35,063 bases of DNA. Origin: Streptomyces sp. Ru72 (GTDB lineage Bacteria > Actinomycetota > Actinomycetes > Streptomycetales > Streptomycetaceae). Position 1 is the stretch's first letter. Every line of letters begins with the position of its first letter. The notes beneath the pieces are model-generated. The model was not told where the DNA came from. It made no database searches and worked only from the letters and a program-made list of their open reading frames with translations. The position numbers and the translations under genes are program-made. This document shows, one piece after another, positions 24,260-32,026 of the stretch. Location of the stretch: the NCBI RefSeq assembly GCF_002920635.1, contig NZ_PQSR01000082.1:1-35063 (forward strand), written 5' to 3'.

Positions 24260-24912
24260 GGTGATGTCTCGCGCGAGGGGCCGGGCCGGCGGCCGGGATG
24301 GGGCTGCTCCTCGCGGCGCCGGCGGATGGCCCGGGCGTACATGGAGTCGGGACGGGTGACCAGTACCAGGTCCTCCCACAGCCGGGCGGACTGTGCGTCG
24401 GTGAGGCGCAGCAGCGCCGGGCCGGGCAGCAGGGTGCGGTGGTAACCCTCCCGCAGCAGGCGGCGTGCCTTGAGGCGGCGTACCGCCGGACGGAGCTGCT
24501 CATAGGTGAAGTGCGGGTTGGCGTACAGCTCCTCGATGCTGGTACCCGGCACGTCCGTGAGCCAGGAAGCCGAGCCGTGCACACCGCGGGCTCTGGGAGC
24601 CGCCACTGTACGCAGCAGCACCAAAACCAGCACCGCCCGGTCCATAGGGGGCAGGACCCCGATGCCCTCGGCGGCCAGGCGTTCGGCCACGCTGTCGTCA
24701 TAGCCGCTGGTGAAGCCTTTCGTCCCGTGGTACTCGCGGATCAGCAACACGCGACCCAGCGCGGCCAGGCGGCGGGCGACGACCGCCCGCAGCGCATCGC
24801 TCTGCAGCGCGGGAAACGCCTCGCGGGGCACGAGCCCGTCGGTGGTTTCCACCGCGGCGACGGCGGCCTGGACCTGTGCTTCGTCGTGGTCTGAGAGCGG
24901 CGCCTCATTCAT
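24256..24912 (-). CDS. MukE/kite-like winged-helix protein
   Basis: A 218-residue protein whose C-terminal half looks like a winged helix: GTSIEELYANPHFTYEQLRP, then AVRRLKARRLLREG with a wing and LRLTDAQSARLWEDL. This is the arrangement of MukE, JetB and MksE, which bind the kleisin and the SMC neck. The N-terminal half (HDEAQVQAAVAAVETTDGLV onward, MDRAVLVLVLLRTVA) would be a second winged helix. Its ATG at 24912 overlaps the preceding gene by eight bases, and its stop overlaps the SMC gene by four. The family assignment rests on position and helix pattern rather than strong sequence motifs. Confidence 0.6.
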   Translation of the reverse strand: MNEAPLSDHDEAQVQAAVAAVETTDGLVPREAFPALQSDALRAVVARRLAALGRVLLIREYHGTKGFTSGYDDSVAERLAAEGIGVLPPMDRAVLVLVLLRTVAAPRARGVHGSASWLTDVPGTSIEELYANPHFTYEQLRPAVRRLKARRLLREGYHRTLLPGPALLRLTDAQSARLWEDLVLVTRPDSMYARAIRRRREEQPHPGRRPGPSRETSP

Positions 24913-25663
24913 CCTCGTCCTCCCACATCGGCGGCGCGTCCTCGGCATCCCGCGTCGGCAGGGCGTCCTCGTCCTCCCGCATCGACGCGGCGTCCTCGTC
25001 CTCCCGCATCGACGCGGCGTCCTCGTCCTCCCGCATCGACGCGGCCTCCCCGTCCTCCCGCATCGACGCGGCCTCCTCGGCCTCCCACATCGGCGGGGCA
25101 ACGTCGGGGCCCGGCAGCAGGTCGTGGAAGCGCCGCATCGTCTCGGTGAAGGTGTCGGGCAGCGCGGCCACCGCCGGCCCCAGCCGCAGCCGCAGCCGAC
25201 GAGCTTCGCGGACGATCAGCAACAGCCATTGCAGTTCGCCGTCGAGTGCGGCCTTGGCGAAGTTCACATCCAGTCCGATGTCACCGGCCATGTCCAGGAT
25301 CTCGGCTCGCTCGAAAGAACGGCCCGGGTACAGGGGCATCCTCGGGTCCGGCCATGCCTGGGCCAGACAAAGGGCAAAGGTGATCGTCTGGGTCGGGGTG
25401 AGCCGGGTGACGGGGTAGGTGCCCAGTTCCTCGGGAACCGGAGTCTCCGACCAGCCCAGCACGAGTGCACGGCCGGGCGGGCTCGGAGGGCCGACGGCAC
25501 CGGCCGGCGCGGGCCGCGGGCAGTCGCACTCCACCAGACTGCGCCCTGCGGCATGAGCCACTTTGTCGGCCCGCGCCACAAGGCTCGCCGGAAGACGGTC
25601 AGGGGGGAGTGCCCCGCTTGCCCGGGCGGCGGCGAGGACCAGCGCCGCGTCAGGGTTCTTCAT
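24905..25663 (-). CDS. Unknown protein of the SMC-like cassette with acidic C-terminal repeats
   Basis: A 252-residue protein I cannot assign to a named family. Residues 1-190 are helical with short strands (TRLTPTQTITFALCLAQAWP, FERAEILDMAGDIGLDVNFA, EARRLRLRLGPAVAALPDTF), again compatible with a winged helix like a second kite subunit. The last 63 residues are seven nine-residue repeats of the type DAASMREDE, strongly acidic. The ATG at 25663 overlaps the kleisin-like gene by 14 bases; a GTG one codon earlier is also possible. It sits between the kleisin and the MukE-like gene, where Wadjet operons have nothing, so it is the component that sets this cassette apart. It shows no nuclease motif. 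Confidence 0.7.
   Translation of the reverse strand: MKNPDAALVLAAARASGALPPDRLPASLVARADKVAHAAGRSLVECDCPRPAPAGAVGPPSPPGRALVLGWSETPVPEELGTYPVTRLTPTQTITFALCLAQAWPDPRMPLYPGRSFERAEILDMAGDIGLDVNFAKAALDGELQWLLLIVREARRLRLRLGPAVAALPDTFTETMRRFHDLLPGPDVAPPMWEAEEAASMREDGEAASMREDEDAASMREDEDAASMREDEDALPTRDAEDAPPMWEDEDE
24911..25099 (-). repeat. 27-bp tandem repeat, seven units
   Basis: Seven head-to-tail 27-bp units. The three at 24965-24991, 24992-25018 and 25019-25045 are identical, the one at 25046-25072 differs slightly, and the outer ones (24911, 24938, 25073) are diverged. Each unit encodes nine residues, so copy-number change keeps the frame. The start codon of the MukE-like gene lies at the edge of the last unit. 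Confidence 0.9.
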
Positions 25664-26954
25664 CACCTTGCTCGCTTGCCACCAGGGCCGGCGACCGATG
25701 GACCGCCGGTGTGTGTGTACGGTGCACCGTCACCGGGTGCAGGTGGGTCACCCACGCCTCGCGGTCGATGATCAGCTCGGTGCCCATCTCCAACCGGTAC
25801 GGGGCGTGGGGATCGGCATCCAGCAGGATCAGGTCGGTAAGGAGCCGGACGGCCCTCGGCCACCGCGAGCGACGCAACTCCTCCGTCATCTCGGCCCGGT
25901 CCTGCTCCAGGAGCATGCGGTCGGCGGCCCGCTCGCGCCGTGCCCGTTCCCGTGCCGCGCGCTCGGCCACCGCGCCGAACGGATCCCGGTCGGTAGACCC
26001 CTTGGGCACCGGGGGCCGGTAGCGCACCCGGTGACGAGGCACGAACGCCTCCAAGGCGTCCACGACAGCCCCGGCGTCGAGCCACACCTGCGGCGCATCC
26101 GCCACCAGCGCGAGGCCGGCCTCCGCGAGCTGCTCCGGCGGGGCGTTCCGGGCGGCCTCCAGGTACTCCTCGGCCGACAGGACATCGAAGTCCAGCGTCG
26201 TCCCGGCGCGGTCCAGCACACGCAGCAGAGCCTGTGCGGCCCAGTGCGAGTACCGCTGCTCGGCCTCGACCATGACGAAAGCCCTGTGGGCGAGGTCGAC
26301 GTCCTTCGGGAAGTGGCGGTTCACATCGTGATTCAGGCGCAGCACCCGCTGGTCCAAGTCCTGATGGTGGTACTGCCACTGGTCCTCCATCAGCTCCTTC
26401 AGCGTGCCGTCGAGAACCAGCGCTTCCAGCTGCACGGCGAACGTCTGGAACACCCACTGGCAGAACACGATGTTGTCGGCGACCGCCTCACGGTCGGGGT
26501 GGTCGCGGTCGAGAAGTTCCTGCGTACGGTCCAGCAGGGCGATCAGCTCGTCGATGCCGCCGCGGTTTTCCAGCCGGTCGCAGATCATGAGGAAGACCGT
26601 GCCGAGCGGATGGAAGGAATGCCGCAGCTGGTGCTTCTTGGACCGGTGGGGACGAATGAGCCGCTCGCTCTCGAAGACCTCCCACCGGGACTCGAATGCC
26701 TCCATCGCATAGGCGGGTGAGGCGTGCTGCTTGATCCACTCCCACACCTGAGTCTTCGTAGCCCCGCCCTGACCGCTGTGAGCAGCAAATCCTTCCGCGA
26801 TGTCCCGGGTGATCTGCAGATGCTCACGGTCGGTGACCGTGCCCCCACTGTGCCGGGCAGCCGCCCCCAAAAACGTCCGCAGGTTGTCCGACTGCTGTGC
26901 GTCGCTCAGCCGCCGGTCTGTGTCAACACGGGTGTCGTCGTGCACGGGACTCAC
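25650..26954 (-). CDS. Kleisin/MukF-like protein, first gene of the SMC-like cassette
   Basis: A 434-residue, mostly helical protein. The N-terminal winged-helix-like region (FLGAAARHSGGTVTDREHLQ; TKTQVWEWIKQHASPAYAME) precedes a helical middle (HPLGTVFLMICDRLENRGG; WQYHHQDLDQRVLRLNHDVN). A charged coiled coil follows (AERAARERARRERAADRMLL), and the C-terminal part could form the cap that binds the ATPase head. The size and position as first gene agree with JetA/MksF, but I cannot name a domain by motif. The GTG at 26954 is preceded by GAAGGGGCACCGAG. Its stop lies within the start of the next gene. The promoter probably lies in the 203 bases between it and the RNA-repair-like gene. Confidence 0.65.
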   Translation of the reverse strand: MSPVHDDTRVDTDRRLSDAQQSDNLRTFLGAAARHSGGTVTDREHLQITRDIAEGFAAHSGQGGATKTQVWEWIKQHASPAYAMEAFESRWEVFESERLIRPHRSKKHQLRHSFHPLGTVFLMICDRLENRGGIDELIALLDRTQELLDRDHPDREAVADNIVFCQWVFQTFAVQLEALVLDGTLKELMEDQWQYHHQDLDQRVLRLNHDVNRHFPKDVDLAHRAFVMVEAEQRYSHWAAQALLRVLDRAGTTLDFDVLSAEEYLEAARNAPPEQLAEAGLALVADAPQVWLDAGAVVDALEAFVPRHRVRYRPPVPKGSTDRDPFGAVAERAARERARRERAADRMLLEQDRAEMTEELRRSRWPRAVRLLTDLILLDADPHAPYRLEMGTELIIDREAWVTHLHPVTVHRTHTPAVHRSPALVASEQGDEEP

Positions 26955-27157
26955 CTCGGTGCCCCTTCACACAGGGCCCTCCATGTCATCATCCCCACAC
27001 GGCGTCCGGCTGCTCAAGCGCATGCACGCCCGCCGACAGGGCGAGCCACCGTCGGTTGCCGGGAGGGGTGAGCGCTGACGCATCTCCGTCCGGTGTCAGA
27101 ACACTCCACCCGTGTGGCATGAATGCCTGGCGGTGCTGTGCCCGCCTGGCTATGGCC

Positions 27158-28060
27158 TCACCTGTCGGTGATCTCGGACAGCCATGCCGTGTCCTCCGGG
27201 CCGGGCGCTTCGAGGCCGGGTTCGGGCAGTCGGCGGACCTGGCCCGTGCGCAGGGCGACAGTGGCCCATGGCCGCATCGGCCCGTCACCTCTGCGTGAGA
27301 GCAGGACGAGTTCCCAGACCGTCACCGTCATGGCCTCGAGCCGGGTGGCGCAGTCGGCGCTGACTCGCTGCGGATCCCGGGTCCGGCCCAGGGAAAGATG
27401 TGGGGTGAAGTCCTTGGCGGGCCCGCGACAGTGCGGGAACCGCTGCTGCAGTGCGCTGTGCAGGTCCGCCCACGGTGCCTTGCCGCCCGCCGCGGGGTCG
27501 AGCCACACGGTGGAGTACGCCCTGTGCCGGAAGGTGCGCACCCCGTCCAGCCGGGCGGTGAAGACCGGCGTCTCGGCCATCGCCGCGGCGAGCAGGGGAG
27601 CGGCCCGCTCGAAGTCGGACTCCGGTACGAAGCCGAAGAGGACATTGACGTGCGGCGGCCAGCGGTGGATCTGCGGATCGTAATCCCGGCGGATGTCCTG
27701 GATCGGCGGCCACAGCTCCGCGGGCGGGATCCAGGCCACCGCCGTGCGGGTCGTCGGGGACACACCGAGGACACCGACGGGTTCGCCCCCGCCGAAGCTC
27801 GGGTCCGCTTGCGGGTGCCGCACCCGGCCGGCGCCCGACGCGTCGACGCGGTCCACACCCGTGGCCCGGTCCCAGACCACCTCGCCGTCCGCCTCGATGA
27901 ACGCCACCCGGTGCCAGGGGATGTCGCCTCCGGGTACGAAGGAAGGCAGGGGGATGCGTTTGAGGGCACCCCCGCGCTGGCTGATCCCCAGCACGAACCG
28001 GCCAGGGTCGAACCGCGGGTCCCAGCGAACCCGGTGATAGATCTCGTCGCTGGTTCGCAT
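27158..28060 (-). CDS. MJ1316-type RNA repair domain fused to a 2'-5' RNA ligase/phosphodiesterase
   Basis: A 300-residue fusion. Residues 1-72 match the MJ1316 (former DUF504) domain, predicted to recognise RNA ends with cyclic phosphate: TSDEIYHRVRWDPRFDPGRF, then DIPWHRVAFIEADGEVVWDR. Residues 115-275 match the LigT/2H phosphoesterase fold. The two histidine motifs are PPHVNVLFG (His137-Val-Asn139, where Thr/Ser is usual) and FTPHLSLGR (His221-Leu-Ser223). It probably seals or trims 2',3'-cyclic RNA ends. The ATG at 28060 follows GGGAGAGGAGGCGCG, an excellent ribosome binding site. It is upstream of and on the same strand as the SMC-like cassette, 203 bases away with no terminator seen, so co-transcription is possible. 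Confidence 0.85.
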   Translation of the reverse strand: MRTSDEIYHRVRWDPRFDPGRFVLGISQRGGALKRIPLPSFVPGGDIPWHRVAFIEADGEVVWDRATGVDRVDASGAGRVRHPQADPSFGGGEPVGVLGVSPTTRTAVAWIPPAELWPPIQDIRRDYDPQIHRWPPHVNVLFGFVPESDFERAAPLLAAAMAETPVFTARLDGVRTFRHRAYSTVWLDPAAGGKAPWADLHSALQQRFPHCRGPAKDFTPHLSLGRTRDPQRVSADCATRLEAMTVTVWELVLLSRRGDGPMRPWATVALRTGQVRRLPEPGLEAPGPEDTAWLSEITDR

Positions 28061-28540
28061 CGCGCCTCCTCTCCCGCCGTCACACCCTCCTCCTCCAGGG
28101 TGCCGCTCGCCCTGTCCTCGACGGCTGTCCCTCAGCCACCGCGATCCATGGGATGCGGTGCGTGAGGGAGGTGACGTATGTCGAGGAGACGCGTCTCGGC
28201 AAGGGAGGGCCGCGCCGCCGATCTGCGCGTTCGACGGACCTCGCCGCAGCCGGCCGGCGCCGGAGCTCCCGCTCGGTCAGTGAACCGCTCAGTTCCCGAG
28301 CGAGAGGCTGTCGATCGGCGCCCGATGAGCCGACGGGCGGCGATCTCGTCTCCGGTGCACTCTGACAGCCGCCGGGTCTGTCTCGGCACTGACCGAAGCG
28401 GGCCTGCCGGTCGATGCGGACCTCGTGGTCGAGATCCTCCTCACCCGCTAGGACGCGCCCCAGCCGGGCCGGAGATCGCGACCACGCTCACCGTCCGGGA
28501 GAGCACGGCCCCGCCGAAGGGCTGACCGGACAGGAAGAAA
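28061..28540. other. Stretch without a recognisable gene
   Basis: About 480 bases between the RNA-repair-like gene start and the GH5 terminator. It holds the promoter of the minus-strand gene at 28060. On the plus strand the reading SALTEAGLPVDADLVVEIL ends in LLTR and TAG near 28451, which looks like a natural C-terminus of a lost gene, but I cannot assign it to a family. Confidence 0.4.
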
Positions 28541-28568
28541 GCCCCGGGTGCCAGGGGGCACCCGGGGC
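28541..28568 (-). terminator. Strong terminator of the glycoside hydrolase cluster
   Basis: A perfect 12-bp stem GCCCCGGGTGCC/GGCACCCGGGGC with a four-base loop. On the minus strand it is followed by TTTCTTCCT. It lies nine bases beyond the GH5 stop codon. Confidence 0.9.
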
Positions 28569-28577
28569 GGGGAAAGG

Positions 28578-30332
28578 TCAGGCGACGGTTCCGGTCACCG
28601 AGCTTCCGTTCTTCGTCACCTGGTACGTGACGGTGGCGCCGCTCCAGAAGTGGAAGACGAGCGTCGCCTGGGTGTTGTCACGCAGTGAGTTGACGAACTG
28701 GGAGGTGAGGAGAAGACCGTTGCCCGGGTAGTCGGGAGAGAAGGACTCGTTGAACTCCTGGTAGGCAGTCCAGTTGACCGGGCCGGCGTTGCTGCCGTCG
28801 GCGTACCTGGCCTCCATGGTGGCCAGCTGGTCACCGCGGTACTGGGTGGGGATGGTGAGACCGCTGGTGTCGCCGGTCGCGTTGGAGAGCACCGGCCTGT
28901 CGTACGTGGTCACGAAGATCTTCCAGGGCAGGCCCCGGGAGAAGCGGGCCTCGATCGTCGCGTTGATCCCGTAGGCGCGGTCGCCGGCGAGCCGGGTCAG
29001 CGCGGTGGCGGTGAGCGTGAGCTGGTTGCCGGAGACGGTGTAGTCCCGGTCCCGGACGAGCTTTGTGCTGCCCTGCCAAACACCCTCGAAGGTGGTGCCG
29101 TTCGGGTTGAGGGTGAGTGTCCTGGCGGTGATCGCACTCGACTTCGCCAGGAAGACACGGTCCGAGGAGGCGGTCCCCGAGCGGGTGGTCCAGCTCGACT
29201 TGATCTGGTCGATCAGCTCGGGCTCACGCCACTGCAGCGTGGAGCGGTTCAGGAAGTTGTACGCGTCCCACAGGGCCGTGGTCACCCCTGAGATGCGGGC
29301 CTCGTAGCCGAACATCTCGAAGTACTTCAGTGCCTCCCCACGTTCGACACGCGGCGCGGGTTGGACGTAGTCGGGGTACTTCAACAGGCCGTACTCGCCT
29401 ATGTAGACGGGGATTCCCTTGGAGACGAGGGTGTCGCGGATCCGGGCGAAGTTGTCGGTCAGGTCCTGCTGCGCGGTGGCGTCAAATCGGGTGCCGCCGG
29501 CGATGTTCACGCTGAACGGGTACCAGCTGTAGTAGTGCACGGTGGCCACGAGGTTGGGGTCGTTCAGCGACTTCATCTCGCTCACCAGGGCGTCCAGGAA
29601 GTCCTGGCCGGAATTGGTGTGCAGGCTGGGCAGGACGAGCAGACGGGTCGCGTTGTTGCCGCCGGACTGGCGCACCACGGTGTGGAACGCGGTGTTCAGT
29701 TCGTCGTTGTACTGGATGCCCTGGGCGTCGGTGGTGTTGTTGAACTGCGGCTCGTTGTTGCTCTCGAAGAGGAGGCTCGCCGGGTAGTCCTTGAATGTGG
29801 CGGCGATCTGGGTCCAGGTGGCCTTGAAGCGGGCCAGGACGCCGTCGTGGTTGGTGGGCATGTCGGCGATCCACAGCCACGAGTCGTGATGCACGTTGAT
29901 CACGACGTAGAGACCGTCGGCCAGCGCCCAGTCGACCACCTGCTTGACGCGGCTCATCCATGTCGCGTCGATCGTGTAGGGGGCGGTGGAGGACTGGTGG
30001 TCGGTCCACGTCACGGGGATCCGGACGCTGCGGAAGCCCTGGGACTTGATGGTGTCGAACAGGGCCTTGGTGACCGGTGGGTTGCCCCAGGACGTCTCGC
30101 CGGGGAAGGCGTCCAGGGTGTTGCCCAGGTTCCAGCTGGGCTGCATTGCGGCCACCGCGCTCATCGGACTGAGCTCGATGTTCTTCGTCGCCGCGGACGG
30201 GTCCTTGTGGGACGGTACGGCGGACGCGGTGGTGCTGGTCAGCCCGATCGCGGCGACCAGCGCCAGCAGCAGGCCGAGCACCCGGCCCAGGCCGCTTCTG
30301 CGCCGGCCGGTGGGGTGGTGCGTTCCCTTCAT
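28578..30332 (-). CDS. Secreted GH5 endoglucanase/xyloglucanase with X2 and CBM46 modules
   Basis: A 584-residue secreted enzyme. A Sec signal peptide (hydrophobic core about residues 18-30) ends at TASA, so cleavage is expected after residue 38. The GH5 catalytic domain spans about 45-385: FESNNEPQF has the acid/base Glu194 and PVYIGEYGL the nucleophile Glu313. An X2/Ig-like module follows (about 390-480, AKSSAITARTLTLNPNGTTF), then a CBM46-type module (about 485-584). This order matches GH5 subfamily 4 enzymes such as BhCel5B, active on beta-1,4-glucan or xyloglucan. The ATG at 30332 has AGAGAGG upstream and starts the signal peptide. It is the last gene of the cluster. Confidence 0.92.
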   Translation of the reverse strand: MKGTHHPTGRRRSGLGRVLGLLLALVAAIGLTSTTASAVPSHKDPSAATKNIELSPMSAVAAMQPSWNLGNTLDAFPGETSWGNPPVTKALFDTIKSQGFRSVRIPVTWTDHQSSTAPYTIDATWMSRVKQVVDWALADGLYVVINVHHDSWLWIADMPTNHDGVLARFKATWTQIAATFKDYPASLLFESNNEPQFNNTTDAQGIQYNDELNTAFHTVVRQSGGNNATRLLVLPSLHTNSGQDFLDALVSEMKSLNDPNLVATVHYYSWYPFSVNIAGGTRFDATAQQDLTDNFARIRDTLVSKGIPVYIGEYGLLKYPDYVQPAPRVERGEALKYFEMFGYEARISGVTTALWDAYNFLNRSTLQWREPELIDQIKSSWTTRSGTASSDRVFLAKSSAITARTLTLNPNGTTFEGVWQGSTKLVRDRDYTVSGNQLTLTATALTRLAGDRAYGINATIEARFSRGLPWKIFVTTYDRPVLSNATGDTSGLTIPTQYRGDQLATMEARYADGSNAGPVNWTAYQEFNESFSPDYPGNGLLLTSQFVNSLRDNTQATLVFHFWSGATVTYQVTKNGSSVTGTVA

Positions 30333-30462
30333 CTTCGACCTCTCTCTGTTGGCCGAGCGGGGTTCCGCCCGTGTGTGTGGGGGGGATGGAGCGGCAGGCA
30401 GTAGAGGGGGAGGGTGGGTCGTCTTCGGAAGGCGACGTGGTGCCTCGGCTCGCGGCGCCGCT

Positions 30463-31974
30463 TCAGAGGCCGAGCGGCTCGTAGTCGAACCAGTCGAAGT
30501 GGACTGTGCCGGCCGCGGCGTACAGGCCGATGACCCGGCCGGTGAATCCGCCGGCCACCTCCGTCGACAGATAGCGGCCGTCGAGCGAGCCCAGCACGGT
30601 GAACGTGCCGTCCGCCTCCTCGACGCCGAGCGTGACGGTGTCGGGCCCGGTGCGGGAGTCCCGCGGTGGGGTGCGGGCGATCCGGACGCCGAGGACCACG
30701 GGCCCGGCGGGCACGGGCCGGGACCCCACGACAGTGCGCAGCGGGCCGACACGGCCCAGCACCCGCACCTCGCCGTCGGAGGCCTCGATCTCGTAGTGGT
30801 GTTCCTCGTCCAGCCGGACGGCCAGGCCGCCGCGCCCCTGCGCCGGATCGACGCATGTGCGCACCCGGCATGCCAGGTGCTGCTGGCGGCGGCCGACGAA
30901 CACGACGTCCGGCTCGTCCAGAGAGGCGCCGCGGGCGCGGAGCGTCAGCCATCCGGCCCGCTCCTTGGTGGTGCAGTGCTCCTCCGGACGGTCGCGCAGG
31001 GAGATCCACTGCGGCCGCAACTCGCTGAGGTCGAAGTCGTCCCGGCGGGCCTCGGCGGGGCCGGGGACGAGCGGCCAGGCCGGCGCGGGCAGTTCGGGGG
31101 TCACCTCGCCGACGACGGGCCAGCCGTCCACCCACTCCACGGGAGCCAGGAAGGTCTCGCGGCCCAGCACGTGCCAGCCGGGCGTGCCACCCCGCGGCCG
31201 GACGCCCAGCAGCACCATCCACCACGAACCGTCGGGCCCCTGGACCAGGTCCGCGTGACCGGTGTTCTGGATGGGGTAGTGCGTGCCGCGGTGGGTGAGG
31301 ACCGGGTTGGCCGGGCACGGCTCGAACGGGCCGGTGGGCGTGCGCCCGCGGGCGATCGAGACGGCGTGGCCGCGCTCGGTGCCGCCCTCGGCGATGAGCA
31401 GGTACCAGTACTCGCCGATGTGGTACAGGTGCGGGGCCTCCGGAGCCTGGGCGCCGGGGGTGCCGGCCCAGACGTTGTGCGGCGGTCCGAACGTCTCCCC
31501 GGTGTACGGGTCGATACGGACCTGCGCGCCCCCGGCGACCGTGCACCAGCAGGTCCCGTCCTCGTCCCAGACGAGATCCGGGTCGATGCCCTTGACCTCG
31601 GGCAGTCGGACCGGGTCGGACCAGGGCCCGGCCGGGTCGGTGGCGGTGAACAGCATGTTGCCCTCGCCCTCGGCCACGTTGGTGACGATCAGCCAGAAGC
31701 GTCCGTCGTGGTGGCGCAGAGTGGGAGCGTAGATCCCGCCGGAGGACGGCATGGAGGCCGGCAGGCGCAGTTGGGCCGGCCGGTCAAGGGCGTTGCCGAT
31801 CTGCGTCCAGTGCACCAGGTCGCGGCTGTGGAAGACGGGGATGCCGGGGAAGTACTCGAAGCTGGAGCAGACGAGGTAGTAGTCGTCTCCGACGCGGCAG
31901 ACGCTGGGGTCGGGGTGGAAGCCGGGGATCACGGGGTTGGTGACGGTGGCGTCCGCCTGCTGGATTTCTGACAT
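30463..31974 (-). CDS. GH43 beta-xylosidase/alpha-L-arabinofuranosidase
   Basis: A 503-residue protein without a signal peptide, so probably cytoplasmic. The five-bladed propeller catalytic domain fills the N-terminal 300 residues. The general base is Asp22 in GFHPDPSVCRVGDDYYLV, the pKa modulator Asp131 in VKGIDPDLVW, and the general acid Glu179 in AQAPEAPHLY. The C-terminal 180 residues form a beta-sandwich of the GH43_C2 type (EEHYEIEA-like block HHYEIEASDGEVRVLG). It would release xylose or arabinose from oligosaccharides. There is no clear Shine-Dalgarno before the ATG at 31974, and CATTGGGTC is repeated at 31972-31980 and 31995-32003. It follows the GH36 gene by 52 bases. Confidence 0.92.
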   Translation of the reverse strand: MSEIQQADATVTNPVIPGFHPDPSVCRVGDDYYLVCSSFEYFPGIPVFHSRDLVHWTQIGNALDRPAQLRLPASMPSSGGIYAPTLRHHDGRFWLIVTNVAEGEGNMLFTATDPAGPWSDPVRLPEVKGIDPDLVWDEDGTCWCTVAGGAQVRIDPYTGETFGPPHNVWAGTPGAQAPEAPHLYHIGEYWYLLIAEGGTERGHAVSIARGRTPTGPFEPCPANPVLTHRGTHYPIQNTGHADLVQGPDGSWWMVLLGVRPRGGTPGWHVLGRETFLAPVEWVDGWPVVGEVTPELPAPAWPLVPGPAEARRDDFDLSELRPQWISLRDRPEEHCTTKERAGWLTLRARGASLDEPDVVFVGRRQQHLACRVRTCVDPAQGRGGLAVRLDEEHHYEIEASDGEVRVLGRVGPLRTVVGSRPVPAGPVVLGVRIARTPPRDSRTGPDTVTLGVEEADGTFTVLGSLDGRYLSTEVAGGFTGRVIGLYAAAGTVHFDWFDYEPLGL

Positions 31975-32026
31975 TGGGTCAAGTCCGTTTCGATCATTGG
32001 GTCGTTGTCATGTGGTGCCGGGGGAC

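Noticed and set aside
24911..25099. Possible CRISPR array because of the regular repeats
   Set aside because: The 27-bp units are directly adjacent without spacers and code in frame for a peptide repeat.
24256..25101. An Arg-rich repeat extension (RRCGRTRTP units) in front of the MukE-like protein
   Set aside because: This is the 27-bp repeat of the neighbouring gene read in another frame. The ATG at 24912 is the sensible start.
29986..31971. A 661-codon plus-strand frame across the GH5 and GH43 genes
   Set aside because: It spans two clearly coding minus-strand genes and encodes no recognisable domain.
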